A stretch of DNA of 64,000 bases from Mesorhizobium zhangyense (GCF_011045115.1 NZ_JAAKZG010000003.1:558001-622000), one strand, 5' to 3'; shown: positions 1 through 7,828, numbered from the stretch's first letter. Numbers and translations: made by a program. Notes: generated by a model from the sequence alone, not told the origin.

Positions 1-1
1 C

Positions 2-541
2 GGCCCGCCGATCATCAAGGCCATCCGCGACCGTACCGACAAGGTGTTCGACTGTCACCTGATGATCGCGCCAACCGACCAGTATCTGGCCGCCTTTGCG
101 GACGCCGGCTGCGATATCATCACGGTCCATGCCGAGGCAGGCCCGCATCTCGACCGCTCGCTGCAGGCAATCAGAAACCTCGGCAAGAAGGCCGGCGTTT
201 CGCTGAACCCGTCGACGCCTGAAAGCGTCATCGAATATGTGCTCGACCGGCTCGACCTCGTGCTTCTGATGACGGTCAATCCCGGCTTCGGCGGCCAGGC
301 CTTTATTCCGGCGATGGTCGAGAAAGTGAAGCGCGTCAAGGCACTCATCGGCAACCGCCCGATCGACATCGAGATCGATGGCGGCGTGACCCCGGAAACC
401 GCACCATTGGTCACCGCAGCGGGAGCCAACATCCTCGTCGCCGGCTCGGCTGTCTTCAAGGGCGGCACCGAAGCCGCCTACCGCGCCAACATCGCAGCCA
501 TTCGCGAGGCGGCGGATGGCGCCGCGCGCAAAGCGGCGTAA
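2..541 (+). CDS. rpe: Ribulose-phosphate 3-epimerase, 5' truncated by window edge
   Basis: Interconverts D-ribulose 5-phosphate and D-xylulose 5-phosphate in the pentose phosphate and Calvin pathways; cytosolic TIM barrel. The frame is open from base 2 and lacks its start, with about 180 codons visible against a usual 220-230. Family motifs are clear: the metal-binding FDCHLMI strand near the left edge, NPGFGGQAF in the middle and the phosphate-binding EIDGGV strand, followed by the VAGSAVF loop. A GTG at base 44 is internal, because the upstream residues [14 protein letters not shown] match the family. It is followed 19 bases later by a thioredoxin-like gene on the same strand. Confidence 0.95.
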   Translation, partial: GPPIIKAIRDRTDKVFDCHLMIAPTDQYLAAFADAGCDIITVHAEAGPHLDRSLQAIRNLGKKAGVSLNPSTPESVIEYVLDRLDLVLLMTVNPGFGGQAFIPAMVEKVKRVKALIGNRPIDIEIDGGVTPETAPLVTAAGANILVAGSAVFKGGTEAAYRANIAAIREAADGAARKAA

Positions 542-560
542 GATTGATCAGGAGGGCACC

Positions 561-1118
561 ATGGCATCAACGCCGCCCGTTTGCGATTTCGGATGGCCGG
601 CTGTCGATGCCCCGCTGCGCGGCACCGACGGCAAGTCCCATTCGCTGTTCGATCAGGCCGGCCCGAACGGGCTTGTCATTGCCTTCATCTGCAACCATTG
701 CCCCTATGTGAAAGCCGTCATCCAGCGCATCGTGCGCGACGCCGCCGACCTGAAAAAGGAAGGCATCGGCTTCGTCGCCGTCAATTCCAACGATGCGGAT
801 GCCTATCCGGACGATTCCTTTGACAAGATGAAGCTCTTCGCCGCCGAGCACCGCTTCACCTTTCCTTATCTCCATGACGAAGATCAAAGCGTCGCCCGCG
901 CCTATGGGGCGGCCTGCACGCCAGACTTCTTCGGTTTCAACAACGACCTGACGCTGCAATATCGCGGCCGGCTCGACGCCTCGCGCAAGGAAGCCGGGCC
1001 GCCCGGCCTCAGGCGCGATCTCTATGAGGCCATGAAGCAGGTCGCCCGCACCGGCGACGGCCCGGTTGAACAGATCACCTCGATAGGTTGCTCGATAAAA
1101 TGGAAGGAGACCGCATGA
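561..1118 (+). CDS. Thioredoxin-like (AhpC/TSA-type) protein
   Basis: A 185-residue protein of the thioredoxin-fold peroxiredoxin-like family, probably a cytosolic disulfide reductase or peroxidase; the substrate is unknown. The active-site-like CNHCPYVK motif (CxxC) lies near residue 45 and a conserved GAACTPDFFGF segment carries the cis-proline region. There is no signal peptide. The ATG at 561 is chosen because GGAGG sits 8 bases upstream; a longer reading from 516 would overlap the end of rpe. The stop overlaps the next start (ATGA), so it is probably cotranscribed with gph. Confidence 0.88.
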   Translation: MASTPPVCDFGWPAVDAPLRGTDGKSHSLFDQAGPNGLVIAFICNHCPYVKAVIQRIVRDAADLKKEGIGFVAVNSNDADAYPDDSFDKMKLFAAEHRFTFPYLHDEDQSVARAYGAACTPDFFGFNNDLTLQYRGRLDASRKEAGPPGLRRDLYEAMKQVARTGDGPVEQITSIGCSIKWKETA

Positions 1119-1816
1119 GCGGCGAGACGGGAACTTCCCTTGCCTTTCCGAAGGCCATCATCTTCGATCTCGATGGGACGCTGGTCGATTCAGCACCCGA
1201 TATAGGTGCTGCCGTCAACGAGCTTCTGGCGACACGTCACCTGCCGCCGCTTTCGCTGGCGCAAGCCAAATCGATGATCGGGCACGGCGTCAAAAAGCTG
1301 GTCGAGCGCGCCTTTTCAGCGTCGGGAATGCCGCTTTACGGCGGCGCACTCGAGCAGGCGAACCGCGACATGGCTCCGATCTATCGGCGGCATCTAACCA
1401 AGCTCACCACCTTGATGCCGGGCGCAAAGGAAGTCGTCGCGCATTTCCATGTTGCCGGCGTAGCCCTCGGCGTCGCCACCAACAAGCCGCAACTGGCGAC
1501 CCGTGAGGTCCTGCTGCATTTCGGGTTTACGGACCAGCTTGGCGCGATCGTCGGCGGCGATGCCGTCAGCCACCAGAAGCCGGCGCCCGACTCGCTTTTC
1601 CTGGCCCTTGAGCGGCTTCGTGTCGAACCTGCCGACGCACTGATGGTCGGTGACAGTTCTGCAGACGTCGGGGCAGCCCGCGCTGCCGGCATGGCGGTCG
1701 TGCTCGTTCGCGGCGGCTATACGCAGGTTCCGGTGGAAGAACTCGGCGCTGACATGGTCTGCGACAGCCTGCTAGACTTGCCGACCGCCCTGCACGGGCT
1801 TCGAAGCGCCGCCTGA
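1115..1816 (+). CDS. gph: Phosphoglycolate phosphatase (HAD family)
   Basis: Predicted to hydrolyse 2-phosphoglycolate to glycolate, salvaging a product of DNA repair or of Rubisco oxygenation. The 233-residue protein has HAD motif I (FDLDGTLVDSAPD, nucleophile Asp), a cap domain, motif II (ATNKP), the Lys of motif III (HQKPAPD) and the acidic motif IV (MVGDSSADV). Start at the ATG in the ATGA overlap, preceded by GGAGA. Proximity to rpe resembles the rpe-gph pairing of many proteobacteria. Other HAD phosphatases share these motifs, so the substrate is inferred. Confidence 0.9.
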   Translation: MSGETGTSLAFPKAIIFDLDGTLVDSAPDIGAAVNELLATRHLPPLSLAQAKSMIGHGVKKLVERAFSASGMPLYGGALEQANRDMAPIYRRHLTKLTTLMPGAKEVVAHFHVAGVALGVATNKPQLATREVLLHFGFTDQLGAIVGGDAVSHQKPAPDSLFLALERLRVEPADALMVGDSSADVGAARAAGMAVVLVRGGYTQVPVEELGADMVCDSLLDLPTALHGLRSAA

Positions 1817-1842
1817 CCCGCGCACATACAAGAACTACCGCC

Positions 1843-1860
1843 CCCGAGGGATGCCTCGGG
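1843..1860. terminator. Weak hairpin between gph and the cytochrome c gene
   Basis: CCCGAGG and CCTCGGG form a 7-bp stem with a 4-base loop between two convergent genes. There is no adjacent T tract, so it is at most a weak or Rho-assisted end point. Confidence 0.3.
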
Positions 1861-1884
1861 AGCCGGCGCTCGTCAACCTTATGG

Positions 1885-2265
1885 TTACGGCGTGAATTGC
1901 TTCAGATATGCAATGACATTGGCGATATCGTCATCCGACTTCAGGCCGGGGAACGCCATCTTCGTGCCTGGAACTTTCGCCTTCGGATCATGCAGATAGT
2001 CCTTGAGATGGGCCTCGTCCCAGACGAGCCCACCCGTGCCCGCAGCGACCATAGCCGGCGAATATTTGAACCCTTCATGGGTTCCCGCCGTCCGGCCGAT
2101 CAGGCCGTGCAGCGAAGGCCCGATCTTGTTCTTGTCCTCATCGGCGACGTGGCAGGCCTTGCATTTGGCAAAGACCTTCTCACCGGCGGCTGCGTCCTGC
2201 GCTTGGGCGTGGCTGACCAGCGCGCTGGCCGTGGCTAGAGCTGCGAAAAATACAATTGAGCGCAT
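1885..2265 (-). CDS. Soluble class I cytochrome c (cytochrome c2-like)
   Basis: A 126-residue periplasmic electron carrier. An N-terminal signal peptide ends near AHAQAQ (residue 23), heme is attached at C35-x-x-C38-H39 (CKACH), and the distal Met ligand is in GTKMAFPG; the C-terminal helix DDIANVIAYLKQF is typical of cytochrome c2. The start at 2265 is chosen because the signal peptide begins there; the frame stays open further upstream. It lies near the xoxF cluster and could take electrons from XoxG (a cytochrome cH role) or from the bc1 complex encoded at 43-46 kb. That role is inferred from context. Confidence 0.9.
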   Translation of the reverse strand: MRSIVFFAALATASALVSHAQAQDAAAGEKVFAKCKACHVADEDKNKIGPSLHGLIGRTAGTHEGFKYSPAMVAAGTGGLVWDEAHLKDYLHDPKAKVPGTKMAFPGLKSDDDIANVIAYLKQFTP

Positions 2266-2644
2266 GGTATTTCCCCATTGATCGTCAGGGTGCCCTGAAC
2301 GACGGGCGAATGCCGCTATTTTCCTCCCGCCGGCTCGCCCTTTTGATGCGGGTACGCGGAGTATCCGGCCATCCCTTGTTGGAATTGCGGCACTCGCGAC
2401 AAGGGAAGCTAGTCGGTGAATGCCGGAAGTCAATCATACCAAGGTGCTGCCCTGCGAATTTGGCGCCCGGTGAAACAAGTTCCCTTCGGCCATCGTTATT
2501 GACGCAATTACGGTGAACGCGTAGCCTTTCCCAAGGTTTCCCAATGGCACCTTGGGGAAACACGGGCAACGGGCGATCGGAACCGGATGAGATATCCGCC
2601 GGGTCGATCATGGGCGAGCGCCAACAGTGGCGAAAGGTGCTGAA
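2266..2644. other. Divergent intergenic region, 379 bases
   Basis: Holds the presumed promoters of the cytochrome c gene (minus) and the small Cys protein (plus). A 14-base palindrome (TCAGGG-TG-CCCTGA, 2285-2298) lies about 20 bases upstream of the cytochrome start and a larger hairpin lies at 2527-2560. No convincing gene is seen on either strand. Confidence 0.5.
2527..2560 (+). promoter_or_regulatory. Imperfect leader hairpin upstream of small Cys protein
   Basis: TTTCCCAAGG (2527-2536) pairs with CCTTGGGGAAA (2550-2560) with one bulged G. The loop holds a second TTTCCC that could compete for the right arm. It lies 85 bases upstream of the next start and may be a transcript leader structure. 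Confidence 0.3.
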
Positions 2645-2854
2645 ATGGATATGGTCGATCTCGTCCTGACGGTTTGCCTGGCCGCCAACCCAAGCCATTG
2701 CCGCGACGAACATCTCTATTTCGAGAGCCATGGCTCTCTCATGCAATGCATGGTCCTGGCCCCGGCCGAAATGGCAAAATGGTCAGGCGAACACCCGACG
2801 TTCAAGATCGTTCGCTGGAAATGCGCCTTCCCCGACAAGGGACGCGCGATCTGA
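2645..2854 (+). CDS. Small Cys-containing protein, function unknown
   Basis: A 69-residue protein with cysteines at residues 11, 19, 35 and 60 and the pattern CxxxxxxxC ... MQCM ... RWKC. It has no long hydrophobic signal, although the N-terminus (VDLVLTVCLAAN) is mildly hydrophobic. The ATG at 2645 follows a GAAAGG element; an ATG six bases later is an alternative. It ends 44 bases before the ABC transporter binding protein on the same strand and may be cotranscribed with it. The even spacing of four cysteines suggests two disulfides or a metal site. I recall similar small proteins in other alphaproteobacteria but no assigned function. Confidence 0.65.
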   Translation: MDMVDLVLTVCLAANPSHCRDEHLYFESHGSLMQCMVLAPAEMAKWSGEHPTFKIVRWKCAFPDKGRAI

Positions 2855-2898
2855 CTATAGACACCTGATCCATCGGCCTGTCTTTGGGAGGAGACGAT

Positions 2899-3891
2899 TT
2901 GCTGATTTCACGACGCACCATCTTACGGCTGGCAGCTCTCGGGCTGACGGGCGTCTTTGCGTCGCGCTGCGGCTCCGGTTACGCCGCCGGCAAGGTTCGC
3001 ATCGGCGTGCTGAAATTCGGCACCGTCAGCTGGGAACTGGACACGATAAAGCAGCATCAACTCGACACCGCCAACGGCATCGAACTGGACGTCGTCAATT
3101 TCGCCGGCGAGGACGCCACCAACGTCGCCCTGCTCGCAGGCGAAGTCGACATGATCGTGTCTGACTGGCTGTGGGTGTCGCGCCAGCGCTCGTCCGGCGA
3201 AGACCTCACGCTGGTCCCCTATTCGACCGCGGTCGGCGCGATCATGGTGAAGCAGGATTCGCCGATTAAAATCGTCTCCGACCTCAAGGAAAAGAAGATC
3301 GGCGTCGCCGGCGGGCCGATCGACAAGAGCTGGCTTCTCATCCAGGCCATGGCGAAGCGCGACTTCGAGGTCGATCTGCCTACCGAAAACGATGTCGTAT
3401 TCGGCGCGCCGCCTCTGCTTGCCGAAAAGGCGATGGACGGCGAACTCGATGCAGTGCTGAACTTCTGGCATTTCTGCGCACGCCTCGAAGCCAATGGCTT
3501 TCGCCGGTTGGTCGGCGCGAATGAAGCAGCAAAGGCGCTGGGCGCAACCGGCCCGGTCTCGGCATTGGGCTACATCTTTCATGAAAAGTGGGCGCAGGAG
3601 AACCAGGCGGCCGCCATGGGCTTTGTAAAAGCATCCACCGCTGCCAAGCAATTGCTTTCCCAATCCGACGAGGAATGGCTTCGCCTCGCGCCGCTGATGC
3701 GCGCGGAAGGCAAGGAACTCGAAAAACTTCGCGACCGCTATCGCGAAGGCATTCCGACGCGACCGATAGCCGAAGAAGAGGCCGACGCGGCAAAACTGTA
3801 TGCCGTGCTGGCCGCGGTCGGCGGCGAGAAGCTAGTCGGGGAAGCGCGCGAAATGGCGCCCGGCACTTACTGGTCAGGACTGACCAGATGA
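2899..3891 (+). CDS. ABC transporter substrate-binding protein (NMT1/SsuA-like)
   Basis: A 330-residue periplasmic binding protein for the importer encoded downstream. The N-terminus MLISRRTILRLAALGLTGVF has a twin-arginine SRRTIL motif and a hydrophobic stretch, so Tat export is likely. The body resembles the NMT1/nitrate-sulfonate-taurine binding family (KVRIGVLKFGTVSWEL, AVGAIMVKQDSP, NFWHFCARLEANG). A TTG start at 2899 is preferred because GGGAGGAG lies just upstream; an upstream TTG at 2884 would overlap that element. It overlaps the permease by ATGA. The ligand is unknown; the XoxF/PQQ neighbourhood suggests something needed by the quinoprotein system rather than nitrate or taurine. Confidence 0.88.
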   Translation: MLISRRTILRLAALGLTGVFASRCGSGYAAGKVRIGVLKFGTVSWELDTIKQHQLDTANGIELDVVNFAGEDATNVALLAGEVDMIVSDWLWVSRQRSSGEDLTLVPYSTAVGAIMVKQDSPIKIVSDLKEKKIGVAGGPIDKSWLLIQAMAKRDFEVDLPTENDVVFGAPPLLAEKAMDGELDAVLNFWHFCARLEANGFRRLVGANEAAKALGATGPVSALGYIFHEKWAQENQAAAMGFVKASTAAKQLLSQSDEEWLRLAPLMRAEGKELEKLRDRYREGIPTRPIAEEEADAAKLYAVLAAVGGEKLVGEAREMAPGTYWSGLTR

Positions 3892-4721
3892 CGCTGCGCG
3901 AAGTGAATTCCGAGAACCAGCAGAGCCAGTCGGGCCAGCCATCACATGACCGAAGCGCCCTAGCACAAGCCCTGACGCCCGCACTGACGGTCCTGATCTC
4001 GCTGGTCGGCCTCTTCCTGCTCTGGAGCCTCGCCGCGACGATGTGGCCGAGCCGGGCCTTCCCGAACCCCGGTCAGGTCTGGCAGGTACTGGTCAAAGAT
4101 ACCGTAAGCGGCGAGTTACCTTATCACCTCGGCGTAACGCTTGCCCGCGTCGCCGCCTCCTTCGTTCTTGCCATGACGATCGGCTCGGTCATCGGCATCG
4201 CGCTCGGCACCTATCGCCGCGCCGACCAGTTCTTCAACGCCTGGGTCATCCTGTTCCTGAACGTGCCGGCGCTGGTCATCATCGTGCTCGCCTATATCTG
4301 GTTCGGCCTCAATGAGGTCGCGGCCATCGGCGCCGTTGCGGTCAACAAGATACCCAATGTCGTCGTCACCATGCGCGAAGGCGCCCGCGCGCTTGATCCG
4401 CGCTATCGCGAGATGGCACAGGTCTATCGCTTCAGCGCGCTCGACCGTGTCCGCCACATCCTCCTGCCGCAGCTGCAACCCTATTTCGCTGCCGCATCCC
4501 GCTCCGGCATCGCCCTGATCTGGAAGATCGTGCTGGTGGTCGAACTGCTCGGCCGCTCGAACGGCGTCGGCTTCCAGATCTATCTCTATTTCCAGCTTTT
4601 CGACGTCGCCGCGATCCTTGCCTACACGCTGACTTTCGTCGCCATCATGCTTCTCATCGAACTTCTTCTGGTGCAGCCCTTTGAACGACATGCAACCCGT
4701 TGGCGCCGTCGCCCCGCTTAG
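3888..4721 (+). CDS. ABC transporter permease (SsuC/TauC-like)
   Basis: A 277-residue inner-membrane permease with about six hydrophobic segments. After a hydrophilic 25-residue N-terminus the first membrane span is LTVLISLVGLFLLWSLAATM. The cytoplasmic EAA loop that docks the ATPase is visible near EGARALDPRYREMAQVYR, ending in HILLPQLQPY. It begins in an ATGA overlap with the binding-protein gene, and its end overlaps the possible TTG start of the ATPase gene. It forms one importer with its neighbours. Confidence 0.92.
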   Translation: MTLREVNSENQQSQSGQPSHDRSALAQALTPALTVLISLVGLFLLWSLAATMWPSRAFPNPGQVWQVLVKDTVSGELPYHLGVTLARVAASFVLAMTIGSVIGIALGTYRRADQFFNAWVILFLNVPALVIIVLAYIWFGLNEVAAIGAVAVNKIPNVVVTMREGARALDPRYREMAQVYRFSALDRVRHILLPQLQPYFAAASRSGIALIWKIVLVVELLGRSNGVGFQIYLYFQLFDVAAILAYTLTFVAIMLLIELLLVQPFERHATRWRRRPA

Positions 4722-5430
4722 GGTGGACATTGCCGAAAAGACCTTCCGCTCGGCGCAAGGCGTATCGGTCACGGCGCTGAAAGACCTGTCCTTCGAAGTC
4801 CGGCACGGCGAGTTCGCCTGCCTGCTCGGGCCGTCGGGCTGTGGCAAGACGACGACGCTGCGCATCCTGTTGGGGCTCGAGAAAGATTTCACCGGCTCGT
4901 TCCGATTGCCTGGAGGCGAACATAACCGCGTCGCCGCAGTCTTCCAAGAGCCGACCCTCCTGCCCTGGCGCACCGTTGAAGAAAACATCCGTTTGGCGCT
5001 ACCGAAGAGCTTGAGGCAGACAGACCTCGACTCCCTGTTCCAGACCCTCGGCCTGTCGACGATGCGCTCGCTCTATCCATCCGAGCTTTCGCTCGGGCTT
5101 GCGCGCCGCGTGGCGCTGGCGCGCGCATTTGCCACCGAACCCGCTGTGCTTTTCCTCGATGAACCCTTCGTTTCGCTCGACGAGCAGACGGCGGAGCGGC
5201 TGCGGTATCTCCTCCTTTCCGTCTGGTCCGCCCGGCCGACGACGGCGCTGATGGTGACGCACAATGTGCGCGAGGCGCTGATGCTGTCGGACCGCATCAT
5301 CGTCCTGTCGCCGCGTCCCGGCCATGTGCGCGGCGTCTTCGATGTCCGCTTGCCCCGACAATATCGCAACCCGCAGGTCATGAGCGATCTCGGACGTTCC
5401 TTTCGCGAAAAGTTCGCGGATGTGTTGTGA
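4690..5430 (+). CDS. ABC transporter ATP-binding protein (SsuB/TauB-like)
   Basis: A 246-residue ATPase that powers the importer. Walker A is GPSGCGKTT, the Q-loop is in AAVFQEPTLLPW, Walker B is AVLFLDEP, the D-loop is SLDEQT and the switch His is in VTHNVREA. The signature region reads ELSLGLARRVALARA, where LSLGL replaces the usual LSGGQ or LSGGM; this is a noticeable deviation but occurs in some importer ATPases. The ATG at 4690 is taken; a TTG at 4681 is in frame three codons earlier. A zinc metallohydrolase gene follows after 32 bases. Confidence 0.92.
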   Translation: MQPVGAVAPLRVDIAEKTFRSAQGVSVTALKDLSFEVRHGEFACLLGPSGCGKTTTLRILLGLEKDFTGSFRLPGGEHNRVAAVFQEPTLLPWRTVEENIRLALPKSLRQTDLDSLFQTLGLSTMRSLYPSELSLGLARRVALARAFATEPAVLFLDEPFVSLDEQTAERLRYLLLSVWSARPTTALMVTHNVREALMLSDRIIVLSPRPGHVRGVFDVRLPRQYRNPQVMSDLGRSFREKFADVL

Positions 5431-5462
5431 TACCCGCAGGGACGAACAGGAAAGGCTGAGCC

Positions 5463-6422
5463 ATGAGAACCGATCTTTTCAGGCGGCAAGTGGTCAAGGG
5501 ATTTGCCTGTGTCAGCGCCGGCGCCTTCCTGCCGCCCTGTTGCCTGCCGGCGATCGCCGCCGGCCGCGATTTCGTGCTCAAGGACATCGGCGACGGTATC
5601 TACGCCTTCTCCGGTCTGAACGAGCTGATGACGGAGGCCAACCAGGGCGCGATCTGCAATCTCGGCGTCATCGTCGGCAAGGAAGCCGTTGCTGTCATCG
5701 ACAGCGGCGGCAGCCTCATCGAGGCTGAAGCCTTCATCGCCGCGATCCGCAAGGTCACCGACAGGCCGATCAAATACCTGATCAGCACGCATATGCACCC
5801 CGACCATATCTTCGGCAACGCCGCTTTCCGCGACATCGGCGCGACGATCGTCGGTCATCACAACCTGCCACGCGCGCTGGAAGCACGAGGCGCGTTCTAC
5901 CTGCAGAGCTATCGAAACCAGATCGGCGAAGACATCATGAAAGGCATCGAGATCGTGCCGCCGACAGTCGTCGTCACCGATCCGATGACGCTCGACCTCG
6001 GCGGACGCAGCATCGAGCTGCGCGCCTGGAAGCCCGCCCATACCGACAACGATCTCACCGTTTTCGACACCGCCACCAGGACATTCTTCACCGGCGATCT
6101 CGTCTTCAGGGGGCACCTGCCGACGCTCGACGGCTCCTTTCTCGGCTGGATAGACCAGATGGGCACGCTGTCGGATGTCAAAGCAGCGCGCGCAATTCCG
6201 GGCCATGGCCCGGTTCCATCGGACTGGCCGGACGCGCTTGTTCCCGAGCTTCGCTATTTCCAGGCACTGGCCATGGACCTGAGGGATGCGATTGCCAAAG
6301 GCACGCCGCTCAGCGAAGCGGTCAAGACCGCCGGTCTGAGCGAGAAGGACAACTGGTCGCTATTCGACGACTACCATGAGCGCAACGCGACGACCGCCTA
6401 TGCCGAGCTGGAATGGGAATGA
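5463..6422 (+). CDS. Quinoprotein relay-system zinc metallohydrolase
   Basis: A 319-residue exported metallo-beta-lactamase-fold hydrolase. Residues 1-36 form a signal with a near-Tat start (FRRQVVKGFACVSAGAFLPP). Zinc ligands are in H110-x-H112-x-D114-H115 (HMHPDH), with further ligands in KPAHTDND, GDLVF and PGHGPV. The family is SoxH-related and, in established annotation, is restricted to PQQ users and called quinoprotein relay system zinc metallohydrolase. Next to it is a SoxYZ-like carrier, so its substrate may be a thioester or persulfide adduct on that carrier; this is inference. The ATG at 5463 follows AGGAAAGG. Confidence 0.88.
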   Translation: MRTDLFRRQVVKGFACVSAGAFLPPCCLPAIAAGRDFVLKDIGDGIYAFSGLNELMTEANQGAICNLGVIVGKEAVAVIDSGGSLIEAEAFIAAIRKVTDRPIKYLISTHMHPDHIFGNAAFRDIGATIVGHHNLPRALEARGAFYLQSYRNQIGEDIMKGIEIVPPTVVVTDPMTLDLGGRSIELRAWKPAHTDNDLTVFDTATRTFFTGDLVFRGHLPTLDGSFLGWIDQMGTLSDVKAARAIPGHGPVPSDWPDALVPELRYFQALAMDLRDAIAKGTPLSEAVKTAGLSEKDNWSLFDDYHERNATTAYAELEWE

Positions 6423-6521
6423 CACTGCAACGTGAAACAGATCGATTTGCCAAGCGGTCGATCGGGGAATATGATTCCAATTAGCCTGGGCACCACCTCT
6501 CGATCTGGTGGAGGCATTGAA

Positions 6522-7361
6522 ATGCACATTCTACGTCACGCGCGAATAGCGGCGGTAACGGCTTGCCTTGCTGGCATGGCCGGCAGCTTGCCGGGGGCAG
6601 CGTATGCAGAAACCGCTAGCCCGCCTGCCAGCAAGATATGGGACGGGTTGAAGCCCGACGTTTTCGGTGATCGCGCCATCAAGCTCGACACCGGCGTCAT
6701 CAGGCTTGAAGCACCCAAGCGTGCGCAGGATGCAGCCCTTGTCCCGATCGATATCTATATCGACCCGGCAAAGGCGCCGGACGGGGTGAAAGCCATAACC
6801 GTCATCGTCGACGTCAATCCCGCCCCGGTCGCGGCGACGTTCCAGTTCGGCAAGGATTCCGGCATCACCCATCTGGCAACGCGTATGCGGGTCAACGACT
6901 ATTCCTACATCCGCGCGATTGCCGAGACGCAGGACGGCGAACTCCATATGGTCCAGACCTACGTCAAGGCATCCGGCGGCTGCTCGGCGCCTGCGGTCAA
7001 GAACGCGGACGAGGCGAAGAAGACCATGGGCCAGATGAAACTGCGTCAGTTCGCAGAGGATGCCTCGAGCGGCGCCAAGGTCCCGGAACTGCAGCTGATG
7101 ATTCGTCATCCGAACAATTCCGGACTGCAGAAGGACCCGGTGACCCAGTATTTCATCCCGCCGCATTTCGTCCAGAAGCTGCTGATTTCTCAAGGAAATC
7201 GCCAGATTCTGAGCATGGAGGGCGGGATTTCTATTTCCGAGGATCCGAACTTCCGCTTCGACTACAAGCCGGCCGGAAGTGACGAAATCCGCGTCGAGGC
7301 AACCGACACCGACGGCAACGTGTTCCGCAACCAGTGGCCGCTGGAGGCGACCGGACTATAA
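6522..7361 (+). CDS. Quinoprotein dehydrogenase-associated SoxYZ-like carrier (fusion)
   Basis: A 279-residue periplasmic protein fusing a SoxY-like and a SoxZ-like domain. A signal peptide ends near GAAYAETA. Residues about 35-156 are SoxY-like and end in ASGGCSAP, where Cys154 matches the swinging-arm cysteine that carries intermediates in SoxYZ. Residues about 170-279 are SoxZ-like (RHPNNSGLQKDP, PPHFVQKLLI, DTDGNVFRNQWPL). In authentic SoxY the Cys is C-terminal; here it is internal because of the fusion. ATG 6522 follows GGAGG; the longer frame from 6432 lacks a signal at its start. It probably works with the adjacent metallohydrolase near XoxF. No soxAX or soxB is seen, so thiosulfate oxidation is unlikely. 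Confidence 0.88.
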   Translation: MHILRHARIAAVTACLAGMAGSLPGAAYAETASPPASKIWDGLKPDVFGDRAIKLDTGVIRLEAPKRAQDAALVPIDIYIDPAKAPDGVKAITVIVDVNPAPVAATFQFGKDSGITHLATRMRVNDYSYIRAIAETQDGELHMVQTYVKASGGCSAPAVKNADEAKKTMGQMKLRQFAEDASSGAKVPELQLMIRHPNNSGLQKDPVTQYFIPPHFVQKLLISQGNRQILSMEGGISISEDPNFRFDYKPAGSDEIRVEATDTDGNVFRNQWPLEATGL

Positions 7362-7423
7362 GCCGTTGAGAACTCACTCTGCCGCGTCAGATGACCGGCA
7401 GAGTAGAGCTAGCAGGCGGCCTA

Positions 7424-7768
7424 TCAGAAGCAGCGGATATCGGCTTCCGCCTGCGCCCTCTTCAGTTCGGTGAGGGACGCCTTTGCCACCGCGCTTTCCT
7501 TGAACAGCCCGGACGCCTCGCCCGTTGTCAGGCCCATGCGCTTGAAAGTCTCGGCCGTGACGTAATGGTCATAGGGAATGACCGAGGCGATCACATCGAT
7601 CGAGCATGAGCAGCGATCGAGCATATCGCGGGTCTCGCCGTTGGATTTCATGCAGCCATAGACGTAATCGGCCAGGGCCGAGGTCGGGTAGTCGCTCTCC
7701 GCATAAGACGGAACGACTCCTGCAAAGGTGATGGCCGTAGCCAGAAAGATCGGCAATCTCGAAAACAT
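7424..7768 (-). CDS. Small secreted Cys protein conserved next to quinoproteins
   Basis: A 114-residue protein with a clear signal peptide ending near VVPSYA. The mature part is helical and has cysteines in YGCMKSNG, the tight pair RCSCSID and the C-terminal DIRCF. The ATG at 7768 is supported by GGGAGGATTTGACC just upstream; the longer reading lacks a signal at its N-terminus. It is transcribed away from xoxF and towards the SoxYZ carrier. I recall similar proteins near PQQ-dependent dehydrogenases but no assigned function. A periplasmic redox or assembly role is possible. Confidence 0.75.
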   Translation of the reverse strand: MFSRLPIFLATAITFAGVVPSYAESDYPTSALADYVYGCMKSNGETRDMLDRCSCSIDVIASVIPYDHYVTAETFKRMGLTTGEASGLFKESAVAKASLTELKRAQAEADIRCF

Positions 7769-7787
7769 GGTCAAATCCTCCCGTGTT

Positions 7788-7828
7788 TTGCCAGTTGGCA
7801 ATATGTGATCCGATCGGTCAACTTGCCA
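7788..7828. promoter_or_regulatory. TTGCCA/TGGCAA repeat cluster
   Basis: TTGCCA at 7788-7793 faces TGGCAA at 7796-7801 with a 2-base gap, and another TTGCCA lies at 7823-7828, 35 bases from the first. They lie 20-60 bases upstream of the minus-strand start at 7768, where an operator would be expected. Confidence 0.3.

Noticed and set aside
2285-2746. A minus-strand frame between the cytochrome gene and the small Cys protein
   Set aside because: It covers the small plus-strand gene, has no ribosome site and shows no motif.
6522-7361. Thiosulfate oxidation (Sox) system
   Set aside because: Only the SoxYZ-like carrier and a SoxH-related hydrolase are present; soxAX, soxB and soxCD are absent.
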